Origin: Aquitalea denitrificans
GTDB lineage: Bacteria > Pseudomonadota > Gammaproteobacteria > Burkholderiales > Chromobacteriaceae
Assembly: GCF_009856625.1 (NCBI RefSeq)
Contig: NZ_CP047241.1
Coordinates: 2,108,001-2,172,000 of the forward strand
Length of the DNA: 64,000 nucleotides
Reading direction: 5' to 3'
The translations under genes were made by a program, and so were the position numbers. The number at the start of each line of letters is the position of its first letter. Positions within the stretch are counted from its first letter, which is position 1. The notes beneath the pieces were generated by a model. That model was not told where the DNA came from. It saw only the letters and a program-made list of their open reading frames with translations, and did not search any database. This document shows positions 1 through 9,423 of this stretch, in pieces.

Positions 1-2808
1 CGTGGGCTGTACAAAGTCGTCGATCAGACGCTGGGTATTCTTGCGCTCGATCACCAGTTCCTGCAGGTCCACGGTAAGGCCCACATGACCGGCAAACATC
101 ATTTCCGCCAGCGTAGCGAACAAGCCGCCATCGGAACGGTCGTGGTAGGCCAGCAGCATGTCGTCACGCAGCAGGGTTTGCACTGTATTGAAGAAGGCAG
201 CCAGCTGGGCCGGGCTTTCCACGTCCGGCGCACGGCCTTCCATGGCTTTCCACACCTGACCGTAGATGGAGCCGCCCAGACGGCAACGGCCATAACCCAG
301 GTCTACCAGAATGATGTCGGTGTCTTTTTCGTCGCGCAGCTGCGGGGTGACGGTCTTGCGTACGTCCTCTACCGGGGAGAAGGCGGTGACGATCAAGGAA
401 ACCGGTGCGGTCACCGACTTTTTCTCGCCGGCATCGTCCCACACGGTTTTCATCGACAGCGAGTCCTTGCCCACCGGAATGCTGACGCCCAGATCCTGGC
501 TCAGCTTGGATACGGCGTCCACGGTTTCGTACAGACGCGCTTCTTCGCCCGGATGGCCGGCAGCGGCCATCCAGTTGGCGGACAGCTTGATATTACCGAT
601 GTGGCTGACAAAGCTGGCGGCGATATTGGTGAGCGATTCACCAATGGCCATGCGGCCAGACGCGGCGGCGTTGAACAGGGCGGTCGGGGTGCGCTCGCCC
701 ATAGCCATGGCTTCGCCACGGTAGCTGTTGAAACCCATGGTGGTGACGGCAACGTCGGCCACCGGCACTTGCCACGGGCCCACCATCTGGTCGCGCGCGG
801 TCATGCCGCCCACCGAGCGGTCGCCGATGGTGATGAGGAAGGACTTGTCGGCCACGGCCGGGTTGCGCAGCACGCGGTAGGCGGTTTCCTTCAGTGGGAA
901 GCGCGAAGCGTCGAACACGCGGAATTCCAGCGGTACGGTCTTCACGTCGCGGGTCATGCGCGGCGGCTTGCCCAGCAACACTTCCAGCGGCATGTCCACC
1001 GGGTTGTTGTTGAAGTGGTCGTCGCGTACTTGCAGGTGGCCATCATCGGTGGCCACGCCCAGTACGGCAAACGGGCAGCGCTCGCGCTCGCAGATGGCGG
1101 TAAAGCGGTCCAGGTCTTGCGGCAGGATGGCCAGCACGTAACGCTCTTGCGATTCGTTCGACCAGATCTGCATCGGGGTCATGCCCTTTTCTTCCAGGTG
1201 CACCTTGCGCAGATGGAAGATGGCACCGCGGCCGGCATCGTTCACCAGTTCCGGGAAGGCATTGGACAGACCACCGGCACCCACGTCGTGGATGGACACG
1301 ATGGGGTTGTTGCTACCGTACTGCCAGCAACGGTCGATCACTTCCTGACAGCGGCGTTCGATTTCCGGGTTGCCACGCTGTACCGAGTCGAAGTCCAGGT
1401 TTTCGCTATTGGCACCGGTGTCCATGGAGGACGCGGCACCACCGCCCAGGCCGATCAGCAGGCTGGGGCCACCCAGCTGGATCAGCAAAGCGCCTTCCGG
1501 AATTTCGTTCTTGTGGATCTGTTGCTGCTGAATGCTGCCCAGGCCACCGGCAATCATGATGGGCTTGTGATAGCCGCGCACTTCGCCATCGACAACTTCT
1601 TCAAAGCTACGGAAGTAGCCGGTCAGGTTGGGGCGACCGAATTCATTATTGAAGGCAGCGCCACCAATCGGGCCATCCAGCATGATTTGCAGGGCGGAGG
1701 CAATGCGACCCGGACGGCCGTATTCGGCCTGGCTGTCGCTATACACTTCCCACGGCTGCACAAAGCCCGGAATGTTCAGGTTGGACACGGTAAAGCCGGT
1801 GAGGCCAGCCTTGGGACGCGAACCACGACCGGTGGCGCCTTCGTCACGGATTTCACCACCGGAACCGGTGGAAGCACCAGGGAACGGGGAAATGGCGGTC
1901 GGGTGGTTATGGGTTTCCACCTTCATCAGGATGTCGGTCGGTTCGGTGGTGAAACCGTACTCGGCCGTTTCCGGTGCCGGGTAGAAGCGGTCGATGAAGG
2001 CACCTTCAATCACCGAGGCATTATCCTTGTAGGCCACCAGCGTGCCTTCCGGATGTGTATCGTGCGTGTCACGAATCATGCGGAACAAGGACTTGCCCTG
2101 CTCTACGCCGTCGATCACGAACTGCGCATTGAAAATCTTGTGACGGCAATGTTCCGAGTTGGCCTGGGCAAACATCATCAGTTCAACGTCGGAGGGATTG
2201 CGGCCCATGCGGGTGAAGTTTTCCACCAGATAGACGATTTCGTCTTCGGACAGCGCCAGGCCCAGCGAGCGGTTGGCCGCTTCCAGTGCCGCACGGCCAC
2301 CACCCAGGATATCCACGCTGGTCAGCGGCTGCGGGTCCATGTGGACGAACAGCTTGTCGGCATCGTCCAGCGAACCCAGCACGGTTTCGGTCATGCGATC
2401 GTGCAAGAGGCCCGCCAGAACCTGACGAGCCTCTTCACTTAAAGATACTCCGGCGGTGCTTACCCAGTAAGCGGTGCCGCGCTCGATCCGCAGCACTTGT
2501 TCCAGCCCGCAATGGCGGGCAATATCGGTAGCCTTGGAGGCCCAGGGTGACAGCGTACCCAGTCGTGGCGTCACCAGGAACAATTCGCCCTGCGGCACCT
2601 CGGCATACGGAGCCTCGCCGTAGTTGAGCAGCTTGCCCAGAATGCCTTGCTGTTCGGTCGAGAGTTCGTTTTCGCTCTCGGCAAAATGCCAGAATTCGGC
2701 TTTCAGGCTGATCTCGGGCAGGCCGGCTTCTGCAGCGGCAGCGAGAAGTTTTTCAAGACGAAACTGGGACAGGGCAGCACCGCCCCGCAGCTTGAGAATG
2801 GTCGACAT
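1..2808 (-). CDS. purL: Phosphoribosylformylglycinamidine synthase (PurL), 3' end outside window
   Basis: This gene encodes the large single-chain FGAM synthase, which makes FGAM from FGAR, glutamine and ATP in step four of purine synthesis in the cytoplasm. The minus-strand frame is open for 936 codons from the ATG at 2808 to the window edge; full-length enzymes of this type have about 1,300 residues, so the C-terminal glutaminase domain lies outside. The N-terminus reads STILKLRGGAALSQFR, and the motif FAQANSEHCRHKIFNAQF is visible further on, both typical of PurL. Large ORFs on the opposite strand here (up to 785 codons) are shadows caused by high GC content. The gene is divergent from glnB, with about 150 bp between the start codons. 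Confidence 0.97.
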   Translation of the reverse strand, partial: MSTILKLRGGAALSQFRLEKLLAAAAEAGLPEISLKAEFWHFAESENELSTEQQGILGKLLNYGEAPYAEVPQGELFLVTPRLGTLSPWASKATDIARHCGLEQVLRIERGTAYWVSTAGVSLSEEARQVLAGLLHDRMTETVLGSLDDADKLFVHMDPQPLTSVDILGGGRAALEAANRSLGLALSEDEIVYLVENFTRMGRNPSDVELMMFAQANSEHCRHKIFNAQFVIDGVEQGKSLFRMIRDTHDTHPEGTLVAYKDNASVIEGAFIDRFYPAPETAEYGFTTEPTDILMKVETHNHPTAISPFPGASTGSGGEIRDEGATGRGSRPKAGLTGFTVSNLNIPGFVQPWEVYSDSQAEYGRPGRIASALQIMLDGPIGGAAFNNEFGRPNLTGYFRSFEEVVDGEVRGYHKPIMIAGGLGSIQQQQIHKNEIPEGALLIQLGGPSLLIGLGGGAASSMDTGANSENLDFDSVQRGNPEIERRCQEVIDRCWQYGSNNPIVSIHDVGAGGLSNAFPELVNDAGRGAIFHLRKVHLEEKGMTPMQIWSNESQERYVLAILPQDLDRFTAICERERCPFAVLGVATDDGHLQVRDDHFNNNPVDMPLEVLLGKPPRMTRDVKTVPLEFRVFDASRFPLKETAYRVLRNPAVADKSFLITIGDRSVGGMTARDQMVGPWQVPVADVAVTTMGFNSYRGEAMAMGERTPTALFNAAASGRMAIGESLTNIAASFVSHIGNIKLSANWMAAAGHPGEEARLYETVDAVSKLSQDLGVSIPVGKDSLSMKTVWDDAGEKKSVTAPVSLIVTAFSPVEDVRKTVTPQLRDEKDTDIILVDLGYGRCRLGGSIYGQVWKAMEGRAPDVESPAQLAAFFNTVQTLLRDDMLLAYHDRSDGGLFATLAEMMFAGHVGLTVDLQELVIERKNTQRLIDDFVQPT

Positions 2809-2955
2809 GCAACACTCGCGACAAGGATCAGGAAAGCGCGTCATAATACAGCAAAACAGGCCGTACATTAAGGCCATTCTGCGGCGAATGTCGGGCTATC
2901 AATCGTCCACAGCGCATTTACGGAACAATAAAGTCACCGCAAGGAGCACCTGAGC

Positions 2956-3294
2956 ATGAAAAAGATCGAAGCCGTGATCAAACCCTTCAAACTGGATGAA
3001 GTGCGCGAGGCGCTGTCCGACCTTGGCATCAACGGCCTGACCGTTACCGAGGTCAAGGGTTTTGGCCGCCAGAAAGGCCATACCGAACTGTATCGCGGTG
3101 CCGAGTATGTGGTGGACTTCCTGCCCAAGGTAAAAGTGGAAGTGATTCTGGCTGACGATCTGGTGGATCGCGCCATCGAAGCCATCGTGGCCGCTGCCCG
3201 TACCGGCAAGATTGGTGACGGCAAGATCTTTGTCACCGCCGTAGAGCAGGTGGTGCGCATCCGTACCGGCGAAACCAACGAAGATGCCATTTGA
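2956..3294 (+). CDS. glnB: Nitrogen regulatory protein P-II
   Basis: This is a 112-residue PII signal protein, the usual length. PII senses 2-oxoglutarate, ATP/ADP and glutamine status and controls GlnE/NtrB or AmtB. The T-loop tyrosine that is uridylylated is present as Tyr51 in GAEYVVDFLPK, and the C-terminal signature TGKIGDGKIFV is intact. The start at 2956 has a strong AAGGAGC ribosome site about 10 bases upstream. The gene stands alone, ends before a hairpin terminator shared with bamD, and has no amtB neighbour, which favours GlnB over GlnK. The GlnB/GlnK choice is an inference from context. Confidence 0.95.
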   Translation: MKKIEAVIKPFKLDEVREALSDLGINGLTVTEVKGFGRQKGHTELYRGAEYVVDFLPKVKVEVILADDLVDRAIEAIVAAARTGKIGDGKIFVTAVEQVVRIRTGETNEDAI

Positions 3295-3333
3295 TCAGTA
3301 GATGGCAATATCCCGCCTGTTGCCATCTGCATG

Positions 3334-3361
3334 AAAAAAGGCCGCTTATGCGGCCTTTTTT
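3334..3361. terminator. Bidirectional intrinsic terminator between glnB and bamD
   Basis: A perfect stem AAAGGCCGC / GCGGCCTTT with a TTAT loop is flanked by A-runs on one side and T-runs on the other. It can terminate both convergent genes. Confidence 0.9.
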
Positions 3362-3383
3362 GTACTCAGTTGCAGGGAGTCGA

Positions 3384-4175
3384 TTACTTCCACACCTTCC
3401 ACCACGGCATTTCTTCCACTTGCCACGGCTGCGCCAGATACTTGCTGTTGGGATAGTTCAGCGCCAGCACGCGCTTGGCATCACCACCCAACTGGGCCAT
3501 GCCCAGCTTATCGTAGGCAACCGACATCAGCGCCAACGCTTCTTCCGGATACTTGGTGTTGGAGTATTCCTTCACTACGTTCTGCGCGCGATTGGCAGCG
3601 GCCAGATAGGCACCGCGCTTCATGTAGTAGCGCGCCACGTGCATTTCGCCACCACCCAGTGCATCCACCAGACGGTTCATCTTTTCCAGCGCATCCGCAC
3701 TATACTTGCTGTTCGGGAAGCGCGTGGTCAGCTCGCGGAAGGCAAGGAAGGACTCGCGGGCAGCTTTCGGGTCGCGCTCGCTCATGTCCTGGCCGGCCCA
3801 CTTGGACAACATGCCCTGGTCGTCGTTGTAGTACACCAGGCCCTTCAGGTAATACACATAGTCCACGTTGGCGTGGGCAGGGTGCAGCTTGATGAAACGG
3901 TCGGCAGCGGCCACGGCCAGTTCCGGTTCATTATCCTTGTAATGCGTATAGGCCAGGTCCATTTCGGCCTGCTGGGCATAGCGGCCATAGGGGTAGCGCG
4001 CTTCCAGCGTTTCGTACAGCTTGACAGCACGGGTATAATTACCGCTGTTCAGTTCATCCCGAGCTTCCGAGTAGAGCTTTTCCACGGTCCAGCCGCGCGT
4101 TTCGTCGTAGGTTTCCGTGGTTGCACAACCGGCAAGCCCCATCACCAACATTGCTGCTACAACGTATCTTTTCAT
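3384..4175 (-). CDS. bamD: Outer membrane assembly lipoprotein BamD (ComL)
   Basis: This is a 263-residue lipoprotein of the Bam complex, which inserts beta-barrel proteins into the outer membrane. The N-terminus is a lipoprotein signal ending in the lipobox LAGC (Cys17), followed by TPR repeats (for example EKLYSEARDELNSGNYTRAV and FREL..RFPNSKYSADA). Its ATG (4175-4173) has a good AAGGA site upstream. That start codon overlaps the start codon of divergent rluD within the tetranucleotide CATG, so the ribosome site of bamD lies inside the first codons of rluD. In Neisseria this protein was first named ComL. Confidence 0.95.
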   Translation of the reverse strand: MKRYVVAAMLVMGLAGCATTETYDETRGWTVEKLYSEARDELNSGNYTRAVKLYETLEARYPYGRYAQQAEMDLAYTHYKDNEPELAVAAADRFIKLHPAHANVDYVYYLKGLVYYNDDQGMLSKWAGQDMSERDPKAARESFLAFRELTTRFPNSKYSADALEKMNRLVDALGGGEMHVARYYMKRGAYLAAANRAQNVVKEYSNTKYPEEALALMSVAYDKLGMAQLGGDAKRVLALNYPNSKYLAQPWQVEEMPWWKVWK

Positions 4176-5277
4176 GACCGATCCTTACTTTGACTCGGAG
4201 GATTATAGCGATATCTCGGAAAACGAGGTATCTGCTCGACAACAGCTGGAGGTTCCGCTCTCTTTGGGTAGCGAACGCCTTGACGCAGCTCTTGCCAAAC
4301 TCCTCCCCGATTACTCCCGCAGCCGCCTGACCCAATGGATCAAGGATGGCCATGTTCTGGTGGACGGCAAAGTCGTCCCCCCGAAAACCAGACTGCTGGG
4401 TGGCGAAAAGCTGGACGTTACCATTGTTCAGTCAAATGAAGAAATGGCTTTCCATCCGGAAGCCATGGATTTGCCCATTGTTTACGAAGATGAACACATC
4501 CTGGTGGTCAATAAACCAGCCGGCCTGGTGGTTCATCCAGCCAGCGGCAACTGGACAGGCACCCTGCTCAACGGCCTGCTGCACCACTGCCCCGCCCTGG
4601 CCCACGTGCCGCGCGCCGGCATCGTACACCGGCTGGACAAGGACACCAGTGGCCTGATGGTGGTGGCCAAGACCATTCCGGCCCAGACCGAACTGGTGCG
4701 CCAGCTGCAAGCCCGTACGGTAAAGCGTATCTACCGTGCCATTGCCGATGGCGTGGTGCCGTTTGATGGCACCATCAGCACCCAGATTGGCCGTGACCCG
4801 CACAACCGCCTGAAAATGGCGGTGCTGAAGTTTGGCGGCAAAGCGGCCGTCACCCACGTACGGGTGCTGGAACGCTTTGACAGCCATTCCTATGTCGAGT
4901 GCAAGCTGGAAACCGGTCGCACCCACCAGATTCGCGTCCACATGCGCGAGGCACGCCACCCACTGGCCGGCGATGCACTGTACGGCAACCAGCGTCACAA
5001 GATGGACGAATACGTGGCCGACGCCGTCAAGGCACTGGCCCGCCAGGCCCTGCACGCCTACAAGCTGGCGCTGGTGCACCCGGGTACCGGTGAGGAGCGC
5101 AGCTGGCAGGCACCATTGCCAGACGACTTCATGCACCTGCTCAACACCCTGCGCGGCGAAGGTGGTGAGCGCATGGAGCAGGCATCCGCCATCCAGGAGG
5201 AAGACGGCGAAGAGTGGGATGATGAAGATGACGATGACGACGATGGCGACATCGAGGTGATCTATGTCCGTGACTGA
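4174..5277 (+). CDS. rluD: 23S rRNA pseudouridine synthase RluD
   Basis: This enzyme makes pseudouridines in helix 69 of 23S rRNA. An S4 RNA-binding domain (about residues 30-90) precedes the RsuA/RluA-type catalytic domain with the motif HRLDKDTSG; the catalytic Asp is residue 155. The 367-residue length is slightly above the family norm because of an acidic tail (EEWDDEDDDDDDGDIEV). I chose the ATG at 4174, which sits in CATG with the bamD start codon; an upstream in-frame GTG at 4117 lies deep in bamD. No strong ribosome site precedes 4174, so the start is the least certain part. The 3' end overlaps pgeF by 14 bp, so the two are translationally coupled. Confidence 0.93.
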   Translation: MTDPYFDSEDYSDISENEVSARQQLEVPLSLGSERLDAALAKLLPDYSRSRLTQWIKDGHVLVDGKVVPPKTRLLGGEKLDVTIVQSNEEMAFHPEAMDLPIVYEDEHILVVNKPAGLVVHPASGNWTGTLLNGLLHHCPALAHVPRAGIVHRLDKDTSGLMVVAKTIPAQTELVRQLQARTVKRIYRAIADGVVPFDGTISTQIGRDPHNRLKMAVLKFGGKAAVTHVRVLERFDSHSYVECKLETGRTHQIRVHMREARHPLAGDALYGNQRHKMDEYVADAVKALARQALHAYKLALVHPGTGEERSWQAPLPDDFMHLLNTLRGEGGERMEQASAIQEEDGEEWDDEDDDDDDGDIEVIYVRD

Positions 5278-6019
5278 ACCATCCAGCCACTGGCTGCAGG
5301 CTGACTGGCCTGCGCCAGCCAATGTCCTCACCCTCATCACCACGCGCCAGGGCGGCCGCAGCTTGCAGCCCTTCAACAGCTTCAACCTTGGCACCCATGT
5401 CGGGGATGATCCCGAGGCTGTTGCCGCCAACCGCGAACTGCTGCGCAGCCAGCTGCCAAACGAACCGGCCTGGCTGAACCAGGTGCATGGCACCCACGTG
5501 GTAAATGCCACCGAAGTGGGCGACAGCCTGCTGGATGCCGATGCCAGCTACAGCGTTACGGCTGGCACTGTATGCGTGGTAATGACTGCCGACTGCCTGC
5601 CGGTACTGCTGTGCAACGACACGGGCAGCGTAGTCGCCGCCGCCCATGCCGGCTGGCGTGGCCTGTGTGATGGGGTGCTGGAAGCCAGCGTAGCCGCCAC
5701 CGGGGTAGAACCTTCCAGCCTGATGGCCTGGCTGGGCCCGGCCATTGGCCCGGATGCCTTTGAGGTGGGTGCAGAAGTACGCGCCGCCTTCATGGCAGCC
5801 GACCCCGCCGCCGATCAGGCCTTCGATGCCATCGGCGAAGACAAGTATCTGGCCGATATCTATATGCTGGCACGCCAGCGCCTGGCGGCACTGGGTATTG
5901 AGCGGGTGTATGGCGGCGACTTCTGTACGGTCATCGACCGTGAACGCTTTTTCTCCTACCGCCGCGACAAGATTACCGGCCGCATGGCCAGCCTGATCTG
6001 GCTACAGCCGCAAGGCTAA
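5264..6019 (+). CDS. pgeF: Peptidoglycan editing factor / multicopper-type purine nucleosidase (YfiH family)
   Basis: A 251-residue member of the YfiH/laccase-domain family, cytoplasmic. Family members are reported as peptidoglycan editing factors (hydrolysing mis-incorporated amino acids from UDP-MurNAc) and as purine nucleoside phosphorylases. The zinc/copper-binding motifs NQVHGTHV, TADCLPVLL and AAHAGWRGL are present. It overlaps the end of rluD, the common order rluD-yfiH in proteobacteria, and is followed by the long leader of nrdA. Confidence 0.92.
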   Translation: MSVTEPSSHWLQADWPAPANVLTLITTRQGGRSLQPFNSFNLGTHVGDDPEAVAANRELLRSQLPNEPAWLNQVHGTHVVNATEVGDSLLDADASYSVTAGTVCVVMTADCLPVLLCNDTGSVVAAAHAGWRGLCDGVLEASVAATGVEPSSLMAWLGPAIGPDAFEVGAEVRAAFMAADPAADQAFDAIGEDKYLADIYMLARQRLAALGIERVYGGDFCTVIDRERFFSYRRDKITGRMASLIWLQPQG

Positions 6020-6333
6020 GCAGTCACGCATCCACGGCAGCCCCCACCCTATGGTGTCGGCTGCCGTTTTTCATGCCGCGGCGGCAACGCAGTCTGTGCA
6101 GGCCATGCTGAAAAAGATGAATCGTCATCAATTTTTCATGCCAAAGGCGTAGCGGCTGCGCAACAAGCACCAAACACCAGATATTGTGGCACCCCTGCAT
6201 CAATACCCAGATGCTTGTCTTTACAGGATTTCTTGCCGGCACCAAAAGCAGGCAGCCCTGCCCCAAAAAATTCCTATGCCGCTGCAAGCCTTATCTGGCG
6301 CGGATTTCACATTTTTCACCGCCCTGTCAAGAC

Positions 6334-6362
6334 TTGCTCCGCCGCTCGCAGAACACTAGAAT
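6334..6362 (+). promoter_or_regulatory. Candidate nrdA promoter
   Basis: TTGCTC (6334-6339) and TAGAAT (6357-6362) are separated by 17 bp; the -10 matches 5 of 6 and the -35 only 3 of 6 consensus bases. The upstream NrdR-type box overlaps the -10, which fits repression. The rest of 6020-6333 shows no gene. Confidence 0.45.
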
Positions 6363-6399
6363 TTGCGTCTTCTGTGCGGTACAAACATATATATTGTGT
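6353..6399 (+). promoter_or_regulatory. Tandem NrdR-type boxes upstream of nrdA
   Basis: Two 16-bp sites resemble the NrdR consensus aCaCwAtATaTwGtgt: 6353-6368 (about 12 of 16 matches) and 6384-6399 (about 13 of 16). Their starts are 31 bp apart, three helical turns, as known for NrdR box pairs. NrdR is the dATP/ATP-sensing repressor of ribonucleotide reductase genes. Confidence 0.7.
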
Positions 6400-6442
6400 T
6401 TATTCACAAGACACACACAGCTTTTCAACAGACTTGTCCACA
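6400..6442 (+). promoter_or_regulatory. DnaA-type boxes in the nrdA leader
   Basis: TTATTCACA (6400-6408) fits the DnaA box consensus TTATNCACA, and TTGTCCACA (6434-6442) has one mismatch. They lie directly downstream of the NrdR pair. DnaA control of nrdAB is known in Escherichia coli; here it is inferred. Confidence 0.5.
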
Positions 6443-6504
6443 GCCCATGTCCAGCCGCCTGCCGGCTGCATCGGCCAAGACGCAAACCACCCAAAGAGGG
6501 CTCC

Positions 6505-9378
6505 ATGCAACTGACCACCTTTGAAGGGCAAACCGCCGCCGAACTCGGCCGTGCCGCCGCCCCCCAGGCCGACTTCAGCCACTACAAAACCATTCGCCGC
6601 AATGGTGCCGTTGTGGCATTCGAGCCGGTCAAGATCTCCATCGCCATGACCAAGGCATTCCTGGCCGTGATGGGGCATCAAGGCGCCACCTCCGCCAGCA
6701 TTCGTGACAAGGTTGCCCAGCTGACCGAACTGGTGGTCAACGCCCTGATGCGCCGCAAGCCCGAAGGCGGTGCCATCCATATCGAAGACATCCAGGACCA
6801 GGTAGAACTGAGCCTGATGCGCTTTGGCGAACACGACGTGGCCCGCGCCTACGTGCTGTACCGCGAACAACGCTCGCAAGAACGCGCAGCACGCGGCGAA
6901 GCGCTGACCCAGATCCAGATCAACGTCATCCGCAAGGATGGCCGCAAGCAGCCGCTGGACATTGCCCGCCTGCGCGCCGGCATTGAATCCGCTGCCCAGG
7001 GCCTGGCCGGCATCGATATCGACGCCATCCTGTCCGAAACCCTGAAAAACATTTACGACGGCGTGCCGCTGGACGAAGTGAACAAGTCCGCCATTCTGGC
7101 CGCCCGTTCCATGATCGAACAGGACCCGGCCTACGACTACGTCACCGCCCGCCTGCTGATGGACAGCATCCGCCTGGAAATCCTGGATGAATCGGTCAGC
7201 CAGGAAGAAATGGCCGAGCGCTATGCGGAATACTTCCCGCAATTCATCAAGAAAGGCATTCAGGCCGAGCTGCTGGACGAACGCCTGGCCGAGTACGACC
7301 TGAAAAAACTGGGTGCCGCCCTGGACGCCAAGCGCGACCTGAAATTCGGCTACCTGGGCCTGCAAACCCTGTTTGACCGCTACTTCCTGCACATCGACGG
7401 CACCCGCATCGAAATGCCGCAGGCTTTCTACATGCGTGTCGCCATGGGCCTGGCCCTGAACGAAGTGAACCGCGAAGCCCGCGCCATCGAGTTCTACAAC
7501 GTGCTGTCCAGCTTCGACTTCATGTCATCCACCCCGACGCTGTTCAACTCCGGCACTCGTCGCAGCCAGCTGTCCAGCTGCTACCTGACCACCATTGCCG
7601 ATGATCTGGACGGCATTTACGAAGGCCTGAAGGAAAACGCCCTGCTGTCCAAGTTTGCTGGCGGCCTGGGTAACGACTGGACGCCGGTGCGCGCCATGGG
7701 CTCCCACATCAAGGGCACCAACGGCAAGTCGCAAGGTATTGTTCCCTTCCTGAAAGTGGTGAACGACACCGCCGTGGCCGTCAACCAGGGTGGCAAGCGC
7801 AAGGGCGCGGTATGTGCCTACCTGGAAACCTGGCACGCCGACGTGGAAGAGTTCCTGGAACTGCGCAAGAACACCGGTGACGACCGCCGCCGCACCCACG
7901 ACATGAACACCGCCAACTGGATTCCGGACCTGTTCATGAAACGCGTGATGGAAGGCGCGGAATGGAGCCTGTTCTCGCCGTCGGAAGTACCTGATCTGCA
8001 CGAACTGTATGGCTCGGCCTTCGAAAAGCGCTACCAGCACTACGAAGCCATGGGCGAACGTGGCGAAATGAAGGTGTACAAACGCATCCCGGCCCTCAGT
8101 CTGTGGCGCAAGATGCTGACCATGCTGTTTGAAACCGGCCACCCGTGGGTTACTTTCAAGGACCCGTGCAATATCCGCAGCCCGCAGCAGCACATGGGCG
8201 TGGTACACAGCTCCAACCTGTGCACCGAAATCACCCTGAACACCAACGACGACGAAATCGCGGTGTGTAACCTGGGTTCGGTCAACCTGGCCGCCCACAT
8301 GGGTGCCGATGGCAAACTGGACGCCGAGAAGCTGCAACGCACCATCCGCATCGCCCTGCGCATGCTGGACAACGTGATCGACATCAACTTCTACCCGGTG
8401 AAGAAGGCACGCAATTCCAACCTGAAGCACCGTCCGGTAGGCATGGGCATCATGGGCTTCCAGGACTGCCTGCACATGAAGCGCGTACCGTACGCCTCGC
8501 AGGAAGCCGTTGAATTTGCCGACGAATCCATGGAAATGGTGGCCTACTACGCCTACTGGGCAGGCACCGAACTGGCCGAAGAACGTGGCCGCTACCCGTC
8601 GTACAAGGGCAGCCTGTGGGACCGTGGCCTGCTGCCGCAAGACAGCATCAACCTGCTGGCAGCCGAACGCGGCGGCTATCTGGAAATGGACCGCACCGAG
8701 CGCCTGGACTGGAACGCCCTGCGTGAACGCATCAAGCAACACGGCATGCGCAACTCCAACACCCTGGCCATCGCCCCGACCGCAACCATCGCCAACATCA
8801 TTGGCGTGTCTGCCAGCATCGAGCCGACCTACCAGAACTTGTTTGTGAAATCCAACCTGTCCGGCGAATTCACCGTCACCAACGAATACCTGGTGCGCGA
8901 CCTGAAAAAAGCCGGCCTGTGGGACGAAGTGATGGTAGCCGACCTCAAGTACTTCGACGGCAGCCTGGGCCGCATCGACCGCATCCCGGCCGAGCTGAAA
9001 GCCATTTACGCCACCGCTTTCGAAATCGACCCGAAATGGCTGGTGGAAGCGGCATCGCGCCGTCAGAAATGGATTGACCAGGCGCAGTCGCTCAACCTGT
9101 ACATGGCCGGCGCATCCGGCAAGAAACTGGACGACCTGTACAAGCTGGCGTGGATTCGCGGTGTGAAAACCACCTACTACCTGCGCACCCTGGCAGCCTC
9201 CAGTGCCGAAAAATCCACTGGCAAGGGCGGCGAGCTGAACGCAGTAGCCAGCGGCCTGAACCCGGCTTACAACGCTGCCGCCGAACAAAGCGCCCCGGCA
9301 GCCGAGGTGGACAACACCCCGGCCACCGACGCCAAGTTCTGCAGCATTGACAACCCTGATTGCGAGGCTTGCCAGTAA
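6505..9378 (+). CDS. nrdA: Class Ia ribonucleoside-diphosphate reductase, alpha subunit
   Basis: A 957-residue catalytic subunit that reduces ribonucleoside diphosphates to deoxyribonucleotides. Two ATP-cone domains are visible, one near residues 30-120 (KTIRRNGAVVAFEPVKI) and one near 135-220 (INVIRKDGRKQPLDIARLR), the arrangement known from Pseudomonas NrdA. The active-site Asn-Cys-Glu triad sits in SNLCTEI and the redox cysteine in VCNLGS. The C-terminus ends CEACQ, giving the mobile cysteine pair that passes electrons from thioredoxin. I set the start at the ATG 6505 with AGAGGG just upstream. The 320 bases before it are the NrdR/DnaA leader. Confidence 0.97.
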   Translation: MQLTTFEGQTAAELGRAAAPQADFSHYKTIRRNGAVVAFEPVKISIAMTKAFLAVMGHQGATSASIRDKVAQLTELVVNALMRRKPEGGAIHIEDIQDQVELSLMRFGEHDVARAYVLYREQRSQERAARGEALTQIQINVIRKDGRKQPLDIARLRAGIESAAQGLAGIDIDAILSETLKNIYDGVPLDEVNKSAILAARSMIEQDPAYDYVTARLLMDSIRLEILDESVSQEEMAERYAEYFPQFIKKGIQAELLDERLAEYDLKKLGAALDAKRDLKFGYLGLQTLFDRYFLHIDGTRIEMPQAFYMRVAMGLALNEVNREARAIEFYNVLSSFDFMSSTPTLFNSGTRRSQLSSCYLTTIADDLDGIYEGLKENALLSKFAGGLGNDWTPVRAMGSHIKGTNGKSQGIVPFLKVVNDTAVAVNQGGKRKGAVCAYLETWHADVEEFLELRKNTGDDRRRTHDMNTANWIPDLFMKRVMEGAEWSLFSPSEVPDLHELYGSAFEKRYQHYEAMGERGEMKVYKRIPALSLWRKMLTMLFETGHPWVTFKDPCNIRSPQQHMGVVHSSNLCTEITLNTNDDEIAVCNLGSVNLAAHMGADGKLDAEKLQRTIRIALRMLDNVIDINFYPVKKARNSNLKHRPVGMGIMGFQDCLHMKRVPYASQEAVEFADESMEMVAYYAYWAGTELAEERGRYPSYKGSLWDRGLLPQDSINLLAAERGGYLEMDRTERLDWNALRERIKQHGMRNSNTLAIAPTATIANIIGVSASIEPTYQNLFVKSNLSGEFTVTNEYLVRDLKKAGLWDEVMVADLKYFDGSLGRIDRIPAELKAIYATAFEIDPKWLVEAASRRQKWIDQAQSLNLYMAGASGKKLDDLYKLAWIRGVKTTYYLRTLAASSAEKSTGKGGELNAVASGLNPAYNAAAEQSAPAAEVDNTPATDAKFCSIDNPDCEACQ

Positions 9379-9423
9379 GGCAAGCAGAGCAATCAGTGGT
9401 TGGTGCGAAGCAACAACCCGGAC

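Noticed and set aside
85..2442. 785-codon ORF on the plus strand
   Set aside because: Antisense to purL; the protein is a low-information GC-rich shadow, whereas the minus strand encodes clear PurL motifs.
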